NCBI RefSeq assembly: GCF_030816195.1
Contig: NZ_JAUSXS010000001.1
Span: 1,201,501-1,265,500 of the forward strand
Direction: 5' to 3'
From: Pseudomonas sp. W4I3
GTDB taxonomy: Bacteria > Pseudomonadota > Gammaproteobacteria > Pseudomonadales > Pseudomonadaceae
DNA: 64,000 nt
Below the pieces are notes generated by a model, which did no database searches, had not been told where the DNA came from, and was given only the letters and a program-made list of their open reading frames with translations. Position numbers and translations under genes: made by a program. Shown one piece after another: positions 1 to 6,989 of the stretch. Positions within the stretch are counted from its first letter, which is position 1. Each line of letters opens with the position of its first letter.

Positions 1-780
1 AAGACCCTCTGGGCCGGACGCGATGCGTTCGCCGAGGTCGAGAAGCTGCAAGGCCAGGTGTTCCGCGAGTTGGCCGCTCGCCGTACGTTGCGTACGGTGG
101 TGCAGGGCGAACCCTATTTTGTGAAGATCCACCGTGGCATCGGCTGGGGCGAAATCCTCAAGAACCTGGTCACCGCCAAATTGCCGGTGCTGGGTGCGGG
201 CCAGGAGTGGCGGGCTATCCAACGCTTGCAGGAACTCGGCGTGCCGACCATGACCGCCGTGGCCTTTGGCGAAAAAGGCAGCAACCCGGCCGACCAGCAT
301 TCGTTCATCATCACTCAGGAGCTGACGCCGATCGTCAGCCTGGAAGACTTGACCCTCGATTGGGCCAAGCAACCGCCAGTGCCGGCGATCAAGCATGCGT
401 TGACCGTCGAGTTGGCCAATACCGTCGGTGCGATGCACCGTGGCGGCGTCAATCATCGTGATTGCTACCTGTGCCACTTCCTGCTGCATACCGACCGGCC
501 GATTACGGTCGACACGCTCAAGCTGTCGGTGATCGACCTGCACCGTGCCCAGGTGCGTGCGACGATCCCCGTGCGCTGGCGCAACAAAGACCTGGCCGGG
601 CTGTATTACTCTGCCCTGGAAATCGGCCTGACCCAGCGCGACAAGCTGCGTTTTCTCAAGCATTACTTCAAGCAGCCGCTGCGCCAGATCCTGGCAGAGC
701 AAACCGCTCTGCTGCGCGAACTGGAGCGCATGGCCGCCAAGCTCTATGCGCGCAAGCAACGCTACGGGGATGCGCTCTGA
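1..780 (+). CDS. waaP: LPS core heptose(I) kinase WaaP/RfaP (5' end cut by window)
   Basis: Kinase that phosphorylates heptose I of the LPS inner core in the cytoplasm; the phosphates are needed for outer-membrane integrity in pseudomonads. The frame is open from base 1, with 259 residues visible. By comparison with the P. aeruginosa protein (about 268 aa, from memory) only some nine N-terminal residues are missing. Seen: ATP-binding Lys in YFVKIHRGIGWGE, catalytic loop NHRDCYLCHFLL with the Asp present, and metal-binding Asp in SVIDLHRAQ. The ATG at 58 is internal, because similarity continues upstream of it (KTLWAGRDAF). The stop overlaps the next start (TGATG), so this is the first visible gene of a coupled kinase operon. 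Recognition is strong. Confidence 0.93.
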   Translation, partial: KTLWAGRDAFAEVEKLQGQVFRELAARRTLRTVVQGEPYFVKIHRGIGWGEILKNLVTAKLPVLGAGQEWRAIQRLQELGVPTMTAVAFGEKGSNPADQHSFIITQELTPIVSLEDLTLDWAKQPPVPAIKHALTVELANTVGAMHRGGVNHRDCYLCHFLLHTDRPITVDTLKLSVIDLHRAQVRATIPVRWRNKDLAGLYYSALEIGLTQRDKLRFLKHYFKQPLRQILAEQTALLRELERMAAKLYARKQRYGDAL

Positions 781-1514
781 TGGCGGGTTGGATTCTGGAA
801 CCTGCTTACGCCGCCCTCGCGGATGACTTTGGAAGCCTGGAAGCGGTGTTTGCCCTGCAAGGCGAGCGTCTGACCCGCGACCCGTTGTCGGAAGTGATCC
901 GGGTAGAGCGGGGCGGAGTCAATTATTACGTCAAACGCTACATCGGCGCGGGCAAAGGGCTGCGGCGCTACCTGGGCAAGCCACGGGTGAAGTCCGAATG
1001 GCAGAACCTCAAGCGCTTCGCCAAATGGGGCATCCCCACCGCCGATGTGGTGGCCTGGGGCCTGGACCGCAAGGGCCTGGCCTATGACCGGGGTGCAATG
1101 ATCACCCGGGAATTGCCCAAGACTGAAGATTTGTCGGTATTGGCCGAGCGTAATGACCCGCGCCTGAAAGACCCTCGTTGGGTCGACGGTATCAGCCGTC
1201 AGCTCGCCGAATACACGCGCACCATGCACGATCACCGCTTCACCCATAACGACTTGAAGTGGCGCAACCTGCTGGTCGATGACCAGCGCACCCTGTATCT
1301 GATCGACTGCCCCAACGGCGATTTCTGGCGCGGTTTCTGGCTCAAGTACCGCATCACCAAAGACCTGGCCTGCCTGGACAAGGTCGCCAAATATCATCTG
1401 TCAGCCACCCAGCGCCTGCGTTTCTACCTGCAATACCGCCAGCGCACGCACCTGACGGCATCGGACAAACAACGAATTCGCCACGTGGTGAAGTTTTTCG
1501 AGGGACGCGAATGA
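780..1514 (+). CDS. LPS core kinase, InaA/WaaP-like family (WapP-type)
   Basis: Lipopolysaccharide kinase family protein of 244 aa, positional counterpart of the gene after waaP in P. aeruginosa (PA5008, wapP). It probably phosphorylates a core heptose; the exact substrate cannot be read from sequence. A full kinase-like active site is visible: Lys in NYYVKRYIG, catalytic loop FTHNDLKWRNLLV with Asp and Asn both intact, and LYLIDCPNGD carrying the metal-binding Asp. The start ATG at 780 shares one base with the waaP stop (TGATG), and the stop overlaps the next start by four bases (ATGA), which implies translational coupling. The same frame is open upstream to 462, but that part is antiparallel to nothing and only shadows waaP, so the coupled ATG is preferred. 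Confidence 0.85.
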   Translation: MAGWILEPAYAALADDFGSLEAVFALQGERLTRDPLSEVIRVERGGVNYYVKRYIGAGKGLRRYLGKPRVKSEWQNLKRFAKWGIPTADVVAWGLDRKGLAYDRGAMITRELPKTEDLSVLAERNDPRLKDPRWVDGISRQLAEYTRTMHDHRFTHNDLKWRNLLVDDQRTLYLIDCPNGDFWRGFWLKYRITKDLACLDKVAKYHLSATQRLRFYLQYRQRTHLTASDKQRIRHVVKFFEGRE

Positions 1515-2263
1515 GTGACTTCCTGGCAGCCGAAGACCGCGCTTTGCTTGAGCGCAACGGCCTGGCTACCTTCGACTCGCTGTGGGCCAAGCAACTGGAT
1601 GCAGTGGATGAGCCGAACACCAGTGGCGATGGTTGGAGCAGCGTGTATCGCCTGGAACTTGAAGGTCAGGGTTACTACCTCAAGCGCCAGAGCAACTACC
1701 TGACGCGCACCTTGCACCGGCCGTTTGGCGAACCGAGTTTTGCTCGCGAGTTTCGCAATATCAGCCTGTACCGAAAGCTGGGCATCCCGGCCTTGCAGGC
1801 GGCGTTTTTCGGCGAGCGCAAGGTGGCGGGCGAGCGCCGCGCCATGCTGCTGACCCGTGCCCTGGACGGCTGGAATGACCTGGATTCATTGCTGGAGCAA
1901 TGGTCGCAGTTGAGCGACGCGCAGCAACACGCGATCCTGATCGCCTGCGGTAAGCTTGCGCGCCATTTGCACAGCGTCGGCCAAGTGCACGGCTGCTTTT
2001 ACCCCAAGCATATTTTCCTGCAGACTCGCGGTGACGGTTATGCCGCGCAATTGATCGACCTGGAAAAGACCCGGCCGTTGCTGTTCGGCTGGCGTGACCG
2101 GGTCAAGGACCTGGAACCCCTGCTGCGCCGGGCCCCGCAATGGACGGATGTCCAAGTGCGACAGCTGTTGGCGGCTTACCTTGAGCAGCCCGAAGACAGT
2201 GCGCTGGTGTCCACCTGGTACCAGCGCCTGACGGCGCGCCGCAGCCACAAGGAGAACCGCTGA
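1511..2263 (+). CDS. LPS kinase family protein with degenerate catalytic loop (WapQ-type)
   Basis: Third member of the LPS-kinase row, 250 aa, positional counterpart of PA5007. The fold is recognisable from GYYLKRQSNYLTR (ATP Lys), the FAREFRNI helix and the QLIDLEKTRP segment holding the metal-site Asp. The catalytic loop reads VHGCFYPKHIFL: aligned with NHRDCYLCHFLL of WaaP, the catalytic Asp has become Cys and the Asn position is His (as it also is in WaaP). So it either uses another residue as base or is a pseudokinase or scaffold; sequence alone cannot decide. It starts inside the previous stop (ATGA, 1511-1514) and its own stop shares a base with the next ATG (TGATG), placing it firmly in the operon. 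Confidence 0.8.
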   Translation: MSDFLAAEDRALLERNGLATFDSLWAKQLDAVDEPNTSGDGWSSVYRLELEGQGYYLKRQSNYLTRTLHRPFGEPSFAREFRNISLYRKLGIPALQAAFFGERKVAGERRAMLLTRALDGWNDLDSLLEQWSQLSDAQQHAILIACGKLARHLHSVGQVHGCFYPKHIFLQTRGDGYAAQLIDLEKTRPLLFGWRDRVKDLEPLLRRAPQWTDVQVRQLLAAYLEQPEDSALVSTWYQRLTARRSHKENR

Positions 2264-3714
2264 TGCGTTTGTCCGAGCTGAAAAAGGCCGGTCGTACACC
2301 CAGCCTGCCGTTGACCCTCGACCTGGCGGATGCGGCAGGCCCGGGGCAATTGCAACTGCTCAGCCTGCTGCGGGTGTTGCCGGGCCAGCGCTACGTCGGC
2401 GCCGCGGTATGGCGTGGGCGCCCGGTGCTGGCCAAGTTGCTGGTGGGCAGCAAGGCGGCGCGGCATTTTCAGCGTGAGCTCAGCGGTGTGCGCCTGCTGG
2501 CCGCGCAGGGCCTGACCACGCCGCTGCTGCTGGCCGACGGCTTGCAGGAAGGCGAGGGCGGCTGGCTGCTGTTCGAATTTCTGGAGGGCGCCCACAGCCT
2601 GGCCGACGCCTGGCTCGCGGTCGAAGGCTTGCCGCCGTTGGCCGACGAACAAACCGCCGTGCTCGCCGAAGCGCTGGGCGCGATTGCGCAGATGCATGCC
2701 AAAGGGTTGTGGCAGGAAGACCTGCACTTGGACAACCTGCTGAGCCAGGGCGGCAAACTGTATTTGATCGATGGCGCCGGGATTCGGGTTGAAGTCGCGG
2801 GCAAGCCGTTGTCGCGCACTCGCGTGCTGGAAAACCTCGGGGTGTTCTTTGCCCAACTGCCGAAAAACCTTGAGCCGTTTACCGAAGAATTGCTGGTGCA
2901 CTACCTGCTGGCCAACGGCGAACATGCCTTGCCCCTGGAGGCTCTGGAAAAACAGGTGCGCAAAGTCAGCGCCTGGCGTTTGAAGGACTACCTGAGCAAG
3001 GTCGGTCGCGACTGCACGTTATTCAGCGTGGTGCGTGGTGCCTTCGGCCTGCGCGCGATTCGTCGTGAGGAAGAGGCGGCCATGCTGCCGGTGCTGGAGC
3101 AGGCAGATGCGCTGCTCGACCAGGGCCATCTGTACAAGACCGGTGGCGCGGCGAGTGTGGCGAAGGTCGAGGTAGGCGGCCGGCCGCTGGTGATCAAGCG
3201 CTACAACATCAAAGGCTTTGCCCATTGGCTCAAGCGCTTCTGGCGCCCCAGCCGTGCCTGGCATTCCTGGCGCGAAGGCAACCGCCTGGCGTTCCTCGGC
3301 ATTGCCACGCCCAAGCCGTTGGCGGTGCTGGAGAAGCGTTTTTTGTGGTTGCGCAGCCGTGCGTACCTGGTCACTGAGTACTTGCCGGGGCCGGACATTA
3401 TCGAGCGCTTTGCGCCGTATGTTGAACGTGGCGATGCGCCTGAAGCTGAACTGCTGGCGCTGGACCACTTGTTCGCCGAGTTGATTCGCGAGCGCATCAG
3501 CCATGGTGACTTCAAGGGCCACAACCTGTTCTGGAGCGAAGGCCGCTGGGCGATGATCGACCTGGACGCCATGTGCCAACACACCTCTGTCGCCAGCTTC
3601 GCTACGGCCTATGCCAAGGACCGTGCGCGGTTCATGCGTAATTGGCCGCAAGACAGTGCGCTGTATCGACTGATTGATCAGCGTTTGCCCAAGGAGGTTA
3701 GCGCCGCCGGTTGA
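2263..3714 (+). CDS. Tandem two-domain LPS kinase family protein
   Basis: Protein of 483 aa with two kinase-like domains, counterpart of PA5006 by position and size. Domain 1 (about 1-250): RPVLAKLLV with Lys58, QEDLHLDNLL with Asp153 and Asn158, LYLIDGAG with Asp170. Domain 2 (about 285-475): PLVIKRYN with Lys312, SHGDFKGHNLF with Asp416 and Asn421, and AMIDLDAM with Asp433. Both active sites look complete, so it may phosphorylate two positions of the core or one domain may be regulatory. It is the last gene of the visible kinase operon; its ATG shares one base with the preceding stop. A REPIN begins 17 bases after the stop and may protect or terminate the transcript. The substrate is unknown. 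Confidence 0.8.
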   Translation: MRLSELKKAGRTPSLPLTLDLADAAGPGQLQLLSLLRVLPGQRYVGAAVWRGRPVLAKLLVGSKAARHFQRELSGVRLLAAQGLTTPLLLADGLQEGEGGWLLFEFLEGAHSLADAWLAVEGLPPLADEQTAVLAEALGAIAQMHAKGLWQEDLHLDNLLSQGGKLYLIDGAGIRVEVAGKPLSRTRVLENLGVFFAQLPKNLEPFTEELLVHYLLANGEHALPLEALEKQVRKVSAWRLKDYLSKVGRDCTLFSVVRGAFGLRAIRREEEAAMLPVLEQADALLDQGHLYKTGGAASVAKVEVGGRPLVIKRYNIKGFAHWLKRFWRPSRAWHSWREGNRLAFLGIATPKPLAVLEKRFLWLRSRAYLVTEYLPGPDIIERFAPYVERGDAPEAELLALDHLFAELIRERISHGDFKGHNLFWSEGRWAMIDLDAMCQHTSVASFATAYAKDRARFMRNWPQDSALYRLIDQRLPKEVSAAG

Positions 3715-3731
3715 AGCGGGCCTTCGGCCCT

Positions 3732-3823
3732 GTCGGGGGCAAGCCCCCTCCCACATTTGACGGTATTTACACATCTGAAGGTGTGAACACAGTCAGTGTG
3801 GGAGGGGGCTTGCCCCCGATGGC
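3732..3823. repeat. REPIN, GTGGGAGGGGGCTTGC family
   Basis: Two inverted REP copies, GTCGGGGGCAAGCCCCCTCC near 3733 and TGTGGGAGGGGGCTTGCCCC from 3797, separated by about 40 bases. Each arm can form its own hairpin. It lies directly downstream of the kinase operon, a usual location for such elements in pseudomonads. Confidence 0.9.
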
Positions 3824-3835
3824 GGCCTAAAAGCC

Positions 3836-4211
3836 GACAATGATGTTGGATCAGAGCGAGTACATATCCGTTGCTGCGGTAACGGCGGCTTAGGGTTCCG
3901 CCCTTACGGCGGGTCACTTTTGGAAAAGAGCCCCAAAAGTAACCAAAAGGGCTCCTGCCCCAACCACTCGGCACCTCGCTCACGCTCGGTGTGCCCGTAA
4001 TCCGACATTGATTTGGAGGGCCGCCGCCACGCGCCATCCATGGCGCGGGGCGGCTAAACCGGCATCCCTGCCGGTTTACCCCCCAAATCACTGTCGAATT
4101 GCGGCCAGCGTGGTTTAACGGGGCGCCTAAGATCAAGAGCAAGATCAAGAGCGGCTCGCTTCGCATCGTGGTTACCGTAGGCTGCTACAAAGTTGTGTAG
4201 ATACCTATGCT
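3836..4211. repeat. Structured intergenic repeat block, no gene seen
   Basis: A gene-free stretch of about 376 bases built of nested inverted repeats: CCGTT...AACGG near 3868, a GAGCCC/GGGCTC pair flanking an ACTTTTGG/CCAAAAGT pair near 3920-3955, GGCAC...GTGCC near 3970-3995, and AACCGGCATCCCTGCCGGTT near 4058. It ends with a perfect tandem copy of a 12-base unit (AAGATCAAGAGC) at 4129-4152. Open frames crossing it on the minus strand have no recognisable protein features. Blocks with the phrase GGTTCCGCCCTTACGGCGGG recur in fluorescent pseudomonad genomes as far as I recall; whether this copy belongs to a named family cannot be settled here. Confidence 0.6.
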
Positions 4212-4235
4212 CATCGGGGGCAAGCCCCTCCCACA
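4212..4235. repeat. Single REP unit abutting a stop codon
   Basis: A lone REP, CATCGGGGGCAAGCCCCTCC and onward, one C shorter than the consensus run. Its last base touches the stop codon (TTA, 4236-4238) of the minus-strand TonB receptor gene, so it is the immediate 3' end of that transcript and could serve as its terminator or stability hairpin. Confidence 0.8.
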
Positions 4236-6314
4236 TTAGAACTGATACTGCGCTCCGGCCCCCGCGTACCACGACCGCCCCGGCGCCGCTTCGTAGTAGC
4301 GACCATTGCCGTCCCCCACGATCACCGAACCCACGTACTGGCGGTCCAGCAGGTTGTCCAGGCGCAAGGTCTGGTGGAAGGTCCAGTGCTCCACCTTCTG
4401 CTCGAACCGCGCACGCCAGTTGAAGACGCTGTAGCCCGGTGCGGCCTGTTGGCGATTGGTGTCTTCGACGTAGACCTTGCTGCGGTACATACCTTCGATG
4501 GCGGTACTGACCCAGTCGCGCGGTTTCCAGTTCAGCTCGGTAAACAGCGTGGTTTGCGGGACGCCGGGCAGGTAGTTGCCCTTGTCGATGGTGTTCGCAC
4601 CACTGGCAAAATCGCTGTCGTAGGTCGCTTGCAGGCGGGTATAGGCGAGGCTGGTACTCCAGTGATCGCTGAGCTGACTTTCCAGGCCCAGTTCGAAGCC
4701 GCGACGCAAGGTTCGGCCGGCGTTCTGGTAGCTGGTGCGGCCGCCGATGGATTGCTGCACCACCAGTTCGTCTTCAGTGGTGATCTGGAACACGGCGGCG
4801 TTGACGCGGGTATTGCCCAGCTGAGCCTTCAAGCCGATTTCGTATTGGGTGCTTTCAGACGGCTTCAAGCCAAAGTTGAAACCCTCGACGTTACCCGGTG
4901 CATAAGCCAGCTCGGCCTGGGTGGGGGTTTCGAAGCCTTTGCCGGCACTGACGTAACCGTGCAGGTCGGGCGTAAACGCGTACATCACGCTCATCGATGG
5001 GGTGTTTTTCTGGTAGGTCTTGTTGCCGCTGGCGTCGCCATTGCTCAGGAATTGATCGTCGACGTCCATCTGCATGGTGCTGTGTCGAATGCCGGCTTGC
5101 AGGGTCCAGCGATCCAATGCCCAGTTGGCCTGAATGTACGGGTCGAGACTGCGAGCGGTGTCGATTTCGTCGCGGCGTAACTCGCCCTTTACCCCCAGGG
5201 TGTTGCCGCTGTAGTTCTGATAGCCGTGGCGGCTGTCTTCGCTCTGGTCGAAGTCCAGGCCTGTGATGATCATCAACTCGCCCGGCGCGCTGTCGATGGG
5301 CTGCATCCAGCGCACACTGCCGCCGTAGAACTTGCGATCGAATTGCACCACGCCACCTCCACGTTCATTCGCCGGTGTGCCCCTGGGGATCGACAAGTAC
5401 TGAATCACACTTCGCCGACCGGTATAAGCATTCACCTGCAAGGTCGCCCCGCCAAAATAGCGTTCGTAATTCATGCCCACTTGCTGATGATCGATACTTT
5501 TGCGCGTGTTGTAGGTCAGCGCGTTGGCGCTCACCGAGCGTGGGTCAGCCTTGTACGCCGCCCAGGTCTGGCCGAGCGGATCCTGCGTGCCATTCTGCTC
5601 CAGGCTGCTGTAGATCAACGCCAGCTTGCTGTCGTCATCCGGCTCGAGGTTGAGCTTGGCGAAGGTCTGGTCGCGGCGTGCGCTGCTGTGGTCGCGGTAG
5701 CCATCGGTGTCCATGCGCGAAGCGTCGAGCACGAAGCCGGCACCGTTGGCCGCGCCTTCGGCGGTGAGGTGGTTTTTATTCAGGCCGTCGCTGCCGACCA
5801 GGGTTTCGGCACCGATGCGCGGCGGGCCTTCGCCGTCGCGGGAGAACATCTGGATCACCCCGCCGGCGTTGCTGCCATACAGTGTCGCCGCCGGGCCGCG
5901 CAGTACTTCCATGCGTTCTGCGGTATCGAGGTTGAACGTCGCCGCCTGGCCCTGACCGTCCGGGGTGCTGGCGGGAATGCCGTCGGCAATCAGCTTGATG
6001 CCACGCACGCCGAAGGCTGAACGGGCACCGAAGCCACGGGAGGAAATCTGCAGGTCCTGCGCGTAGTTCTGACGGTTCTGCACCACCAGGCCGGGCACGC
6101 GGGACAGCGCTTCGGAGGCATTGATGCCGAGTTGGCCGTCGCTGATCTGTTCACGGCTGATGCCGTCAACCGAGTACGGAAGGTCAAAGGTCGGGCTGGC
6201 GCTGCGCGAGCCGGTGACCACGCTGGGGTCGAGGATCAGCGGGGCATCCTCGGCCTGGGCGGTATTGATCAGGCCCAGGAGCAGGGCGAGGCAAGCGGGG
6301 GTAGAGACGTTCAT
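4236..6314 (-). CDS. TonB-dependent outer-membrane receptor, PqqU/YncD-like
   Basis: Receptor of 692 aa. A signal peptide ends about residue 21 (NTAQA|EDA), a plug domain spans about 40-160 and a 22-strand barrel follows, ending in the usual terminal Phe (YQF). The plug sequence VPGLVVQNRQNYAQDLQ, the phrase DGIPASTPDGQGQ, the segment GYRDHS and the C-terminal DNLLDRQYVGSVIV closely match E. coli YncD, described as the PQQ transporter PqqU. Uptake of PQQ or a related small molecule is therefore more likely than a siderophore. I see no Fur-box-like palindrome upstream, which fits. No obvious Shine-Dalgarno precedes the ATG, but the signal peptide supports this start. The gene lies convergent to the kinase operon, between two LPS clusters. 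Confidence 0.85.
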   Translation of the reverse strand: MNVSTPACLALLLGLINTAQAEDAPLILDPSVVTGSRSASPTFDLPYSVDGISREQISDGQLGINASEALSRVPGLVVQNRQNYAQDLQISSRGFGARSAFGVRGIKLIADGIPASTPDGQGQAATFNLDTAERMEVLRGPAATLYGSNAGGVIQMFSRDGEGPPRIGAETLVGSDGLNKNHLTAEGAANGAGFVLDASRMDTDGYRDHSSARRDQTFAKLNLEPDDDSKLALIYSSLEQNGTQDPLGQTWAAYKADPRSVSANALTYNTRKSIDHQQVGMNYERYFGGATLQVNAYTGRRSVIQYLSIPRGTPANERGGGVVQFDRKFYGGSVRWMQPIDSAPGELMIITGLDFDQSEDSRHGYQNYSGNTLGVKGELRRDEIDTARSLDPYIQANWALDRWTLQAGIRHSTMQMDVDDQFLSNGDASGNKTYQKNTPSMSVMYAFTPDLHGYVSAGKGFETPTQAELAYAPGNVEGFNFGLKPSESTQYEIGLKAQLGNTRVNAAVFQITTEDELVVQQSIGGRTSYQNAGRTLRRGFELGLESQLSDHWSTSLAYTRLQATYDSDFASGANTIDKGNYLPGVPQTTLFTELNWKPRDWVSTAIEGMYRSKVYVEDTNRQQAAPGYSVFNWRARFEQKVEHWTFHQTLRLDNLLDRQYVGSVIVGDGNGRYYEAAPGRSWYAGAGAQYQF

Positions 6315-6521
6315 GAAAAGGTCAGGTCCGTGGCGCCACGCAAGTCAGTTGCGCGGGTGCAAATACGCGCAAGTTTAACGATTCACCCGCGCAATTGCCG
6401 AGTTCCTTGCCGTTGGGCTGAATGGGAGGTTTCCTACGCTAGGCAACGGCTGTGGAAACCTGAGTCGGCGTGCTCTGTGGTGTTAGCTTTCGATTCTCTC
6501 AATCAGAAAGAAGAAGCAAAT

Positions 6522-6857
6522 ATGCGGACCCTTGTCGTGCGGTTATCGGTGTTGCTGGGAATAGCTTTGATGATGGGCGGCTGCGGTACCACGACCACCC
6601 TGCTGCGCGGTGATGAAGTCACGGTTCGAGAACTCAGGGGCAAGAAAACCTATTGCCAGTCTGTTTCACGAATCTACAGCGGCGTGGCGTATGACTTGTG
6701 TGTGCTGCATGGGCCGCCCAATTCCGCAGGCGGTCTCTCGCTGAACGGCATTCCGTGGGCCGTTCTCGACATACCCGTCTCCGGTGCCCTGGATACGCTC
6801 GTCCTGCCCTACACCCTCTACCGGCAAAGCGCCGACGGTAGCCTTGAGCTTCGCTAG
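6522..6857 (+). CDS. YceK/YidQ-family lipoprotein
   Basis: Small lipoprotein of 111 aa. The N-terminus RTLVVRLSVLLGIALMMGGC ends in a lipobox-like site whose -3 residue is Met, which is slightly atypical; Cys20 or so would be lipidated. The remaining sequence (YSGVAYDLCVLHGP, IPWAVLDIPVSGALDTLVLP) matches the short DUF1375 (YceK/YidQ) pattern with a conserved DxPxSxxxDTxxLPY motif. Function is unknown in this family. The same frame is open back to 6132 antisense to the TonB receptor; the ATG at 6522 is chosen because the signal peptide begins there. It stands alone on the plus strand, followed after 35 bases by a promoter-like TATAAT. Confidence 0.8.
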   Translation: MRTLVVRLSVLLGIALMMGGCGTTTTLLRGDEVTVRELRGKKTYCQSVSRIYSGVAYDLCVLHGPPNSAGGLSLNGIPWAVLDIPVSGALDTLVLPYTLYRQSADGSLELR

Positions 6858-6892
6858 CCCTTGTCGCTAACAGCTTCCCACTGCTTTTAAGC

Positions 6893-6898
6893 TATAAT
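6893..6898 (+). promoter_or_regulatory. Probable -10 box of the LPS carbamoyltransferase operon
   Basis: A consensus TATAAT lies 92 bases before the GTG start at 6990. No good -35 is present at 17 bases; CAGCTT at 6871-6876 is the nearest. Transcription would start near 6905, just before a strong hairpin. Confidence 0.5.
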
Positions 6899-6914
6899 CC
6901 CGCCCTTTAGCTGT

Positions 6915-6943
6915 TTCCCGCCCGGGCGGGAAGCACACTTTTT
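6915..6943 (+). terminator. Hairpin with T-run in the leader before the carbamoyltransferase gene
   Basis: A perfect palindrome, TTCCCGCCCGGGCGGGAA (6915-6932), is followed by GCACAC and six T (6939-6944). It could terminate the upstream lipoprotein transcript. Because a TATAAT lies upstream of it, it may also act as an attenuator in the leader of the next operon. The T-run begins six bases after the stem, so termination may be weak. Confidence 0.5.
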
Positions 6944-6989
6944 TCAGGCGCGACCCGCCTGCATGCAGACTAAAAGAGGCTAGACCCCA

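Noticed and set aside
4236..6314. Fur-regulated siderophore receptor
   Set aside because: No Fur-box-like sequence upstream, and the protein matches PqqU/YncD better than siderophore receptors.
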